Shown here in pieces: positions 63,108 to 64,000 of a stretch of 64,000 bases of DNA. Both the position numbers and the translations under genes were made by a program. This DNA is from Streptomyces spiramyceticus. GTDB lineage: Bacteria > Actinomycetota > Actinomycetes > Streptomycetales > Streptomycetaceae. How positions within the stretch are numbered: the stretch's first letter is position 1; each line of letters opens with the position of its first letter. The notes beneath the pieces are model-generated. The model did not search any database and had not been told where the DNA came from. It was given only the letters and a program-made list of their open reading frames with translations. The stretch is from positions 1,674,001 through 1,738,000 of the forward strand of contig NZ_JARBAX010000002.1 in the NCBI RefSeq assembly GCF_028807635.1, written 5' to 3'.

Positions 63108-63359
63108 GGGGGTCCCTCTGTGTGACATGTAGGCGAACAAAAAGGCGTCTGCCGGAAAGCAGTTGCGAGAAGGCAGACCTCTGGCGAGACCGGAGGGTTG
63201 TACGGAAGATCACTCCGACTCGGGTGCCTTCTACGCCGACTGCACCGATGAGCCGGGTGGTCCGTGCCCGCTGGAGAAGAAGATCGCCAGCCTCCCGCCG
63301 CGGCAGGAGCCCGCTCTTGACCACCGAAGATCCCGGGCCGACGCGGCAACCCCCTTCGG
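63108..63359. other. Spacer left of IS5 remnant
   Basis: It contains the promoter of the surface protein gene. Plus-strand scraps probably belong to the eroded start of the IS5 element. Confidence 0.3.
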
Positions 63360-63616
63360 TATCGCTGCGACAAGGCCCTGGGCCGGTCACGCGGCGGGCT
63401 GAACTGCAAGATCCACTTGGTGGGAGAGGGGCGCTGCCGTCCCATTGCTTTCCTGATCACGCCAAGCGTGGGCCGACGCCCCGCAGCTGGTCCCCGTGCT
63501 GGAAGAGATCCGGGTCCCTCGGCTAGAAGGCGGGCGCCCGCGAACTCGGCCCGACCACCTTGGGGGGACAAGACGTACTCATCGCGCCGCAACCGGCTCT
63601 ACCTGCGGAGACGCTG
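63360..63616 (+). pseudogene. IS5-family transposase, central fragment
   Basis: It encodes KALGRSRGGLNCKIHLVGEG then RCRPIAFLITP. After a frame change it reads DKTYSSRRNRLYLRRR. These match LGRSRGGLTTKIHLA ... RPLxFxxTPGxxxD ... ADKAYxSRxNRxYLRRR of IS5 transposases. The element stops at 63616 against a PPOX fragment. Confidence 0.7.
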
Positions 63617-63735
63617 CTCTGCGGTCAGTGTGCGCTCAGTGTTGTTGATCGAGTGGAGGTGCGAGGTGGAGCGGGGAGGGAGGCGTCGAGGAGGAAGGCC
63701 TGGAGCTCCTTGAGATCTTCTGGCGTTTCGCGCAT
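63597..63735 (-). pseudogene. PPOX-family protein, N-terminal fragment
   Basis: It starts at ATG 63735: MRETPEDLKELQAFLLDASL, then in a shifted frame HLHSINNTERTLTAEQ. This is the characteristic start of Streptomyces pyridoxamine-phosphate-oxidase-like proteins. It is cut at about 63616 by the IS5 remnant. Confidence 0.55.
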
Positions 63736-63779
63736 CGGGTCACTGTAACCACGGCCACCCCCATCCCCGGTCTCGAAAG

Positions 63780-63874
63780 CTCCCAACGCCTGCCCTTCTT
63801 GCCGGGCTTCGGCAGATGCGGCTTCAGCCGGGCCTATTCCTCATTCGTGAGATCCCGCCCCATGGCCATGCCAA
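63780..63874 (-). pseudogene. IS5-family transposase start with amber codon
   Basis: The minus strand reads MGRDLTNEE, TAG, ARLKPHLPKPGKKGRRW, where the family has DLTDEEWARLxPHLP. TGG has become TAG. No more of the element is seen before the fragment at 63597-63735. Confidence 0.6.
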
Positions 63875-64000
63875 CGACTCAACTTTGAGGCGGTTACATG
63901 ATCCGTCGGACAGGCCCTACGTCGTTTCTTTCGGATCAGGCGGGCGAGGCGTGATCGTAGGAGACGGTCTAAACGCCGTCGAAGCGGTCTTGGGCGGCTA

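Noticed and set aside
1..64000. CRISPR array
   Set aside because: No series of identical 25-40 base repeats with unique spacers of similar length was seen; the only arrays are a 9-bp, a 7-bp and a 6-bp tandem repeat and the IS21-like motif.

Overview
The window reads as an accessory region of a Streptomyces chromosome. GC content is very high, with strong third-position bias. GTG starts and AGGAGG-type ribosome sites are common. The families present (melanin tyrosinase melC1/melC2, PAS-GAF-SpoIIE phosphatases, a GDSL lipase, CBS-BON, a LAATG surface protein, RacP-like and helicase-associated domains) are typical of that genus. Mixed with intact genes is a large load of gene and transposon debris, including pieces of at least six insertion-sequence types. 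That suggests a chromosome arm or a recombination-prone island rather than the conserved core; this is inference.

Layout. 1-6.7 kb: right-hand end of a PAS-GAF sensor gene, a helix-turn-helix/NTPase/repeat gene apparently split by a frameshift, a small membrane protein, an IS110 scar, an aminoglycoside-phosphotransferase-like kinase and another small membrane protein. 7.3-10 kb: tRNA-Trp(CCA), a stomatin pseudogene interrupted by a 9-bp minisatellite, a site-2 protease with CBS domains, and methyltransferase and IS5 scars. 10-14.6 kb: a compact minus-strand terpenoid operon of four genes: GGPP-synthase-like prenyltransferase, cytochrome P450, a seven-helix Pyr4-like membrane protein and a class I terpene synthase. 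15-24 kb: polysaccharide pyruvyl transferase with a coiled-coil tail, PAS-PAS-GAF-SpoIIE phosphatase (paralogue of the gene at the left edge), a wrecked ATP-grasp gene, a CBS-BON protein and a winged-helix AlkZ-like protein. 24-34 kb: YCII gene with an in-frame amber codon, DUF998 gene with a leader ORF, flavodoxin, melC1-melC2, acyl-CoA dehydrogenase with a PadR regulator and a perfect palindromic operator, then PPOX and RacP pseudogenes.

34-49 kb: divergent GbsR/MarR-type regulator and DUF4097 gene, alpha/beta hydrolase, a frameshifted membrane protein, a RibD-like reductase, a second P450, a beta-propeller lipoprotein, a frameshifted helix-turn-helix gene, a VOC protein, mobile-element remnants and a PolX-type polymerase/PHP protein. 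49-64 kb: VOC, HAD fragment, GNAT, divergent NIPSNAP/WYL pair, secreted protein, PaaX-GNAT operon divergent from a membrane hydrolase-DUF418 operon, GDSL lipase, LAATG cell-wall protein, and a PPOX gene broken by IS5 remnants at the right edge.

The best candidate for an undescribed system is the terpenoid operon. Prenyl diphosphate elongation, class I cyclisation, P450 oxidation and a polytopic protein resembling the Pyr4 membrane cyclases sit in one transcription unit. The other strong theme is decay: many genes carry single-base frameshifts, which could be true pseudogenes or assembly indels.
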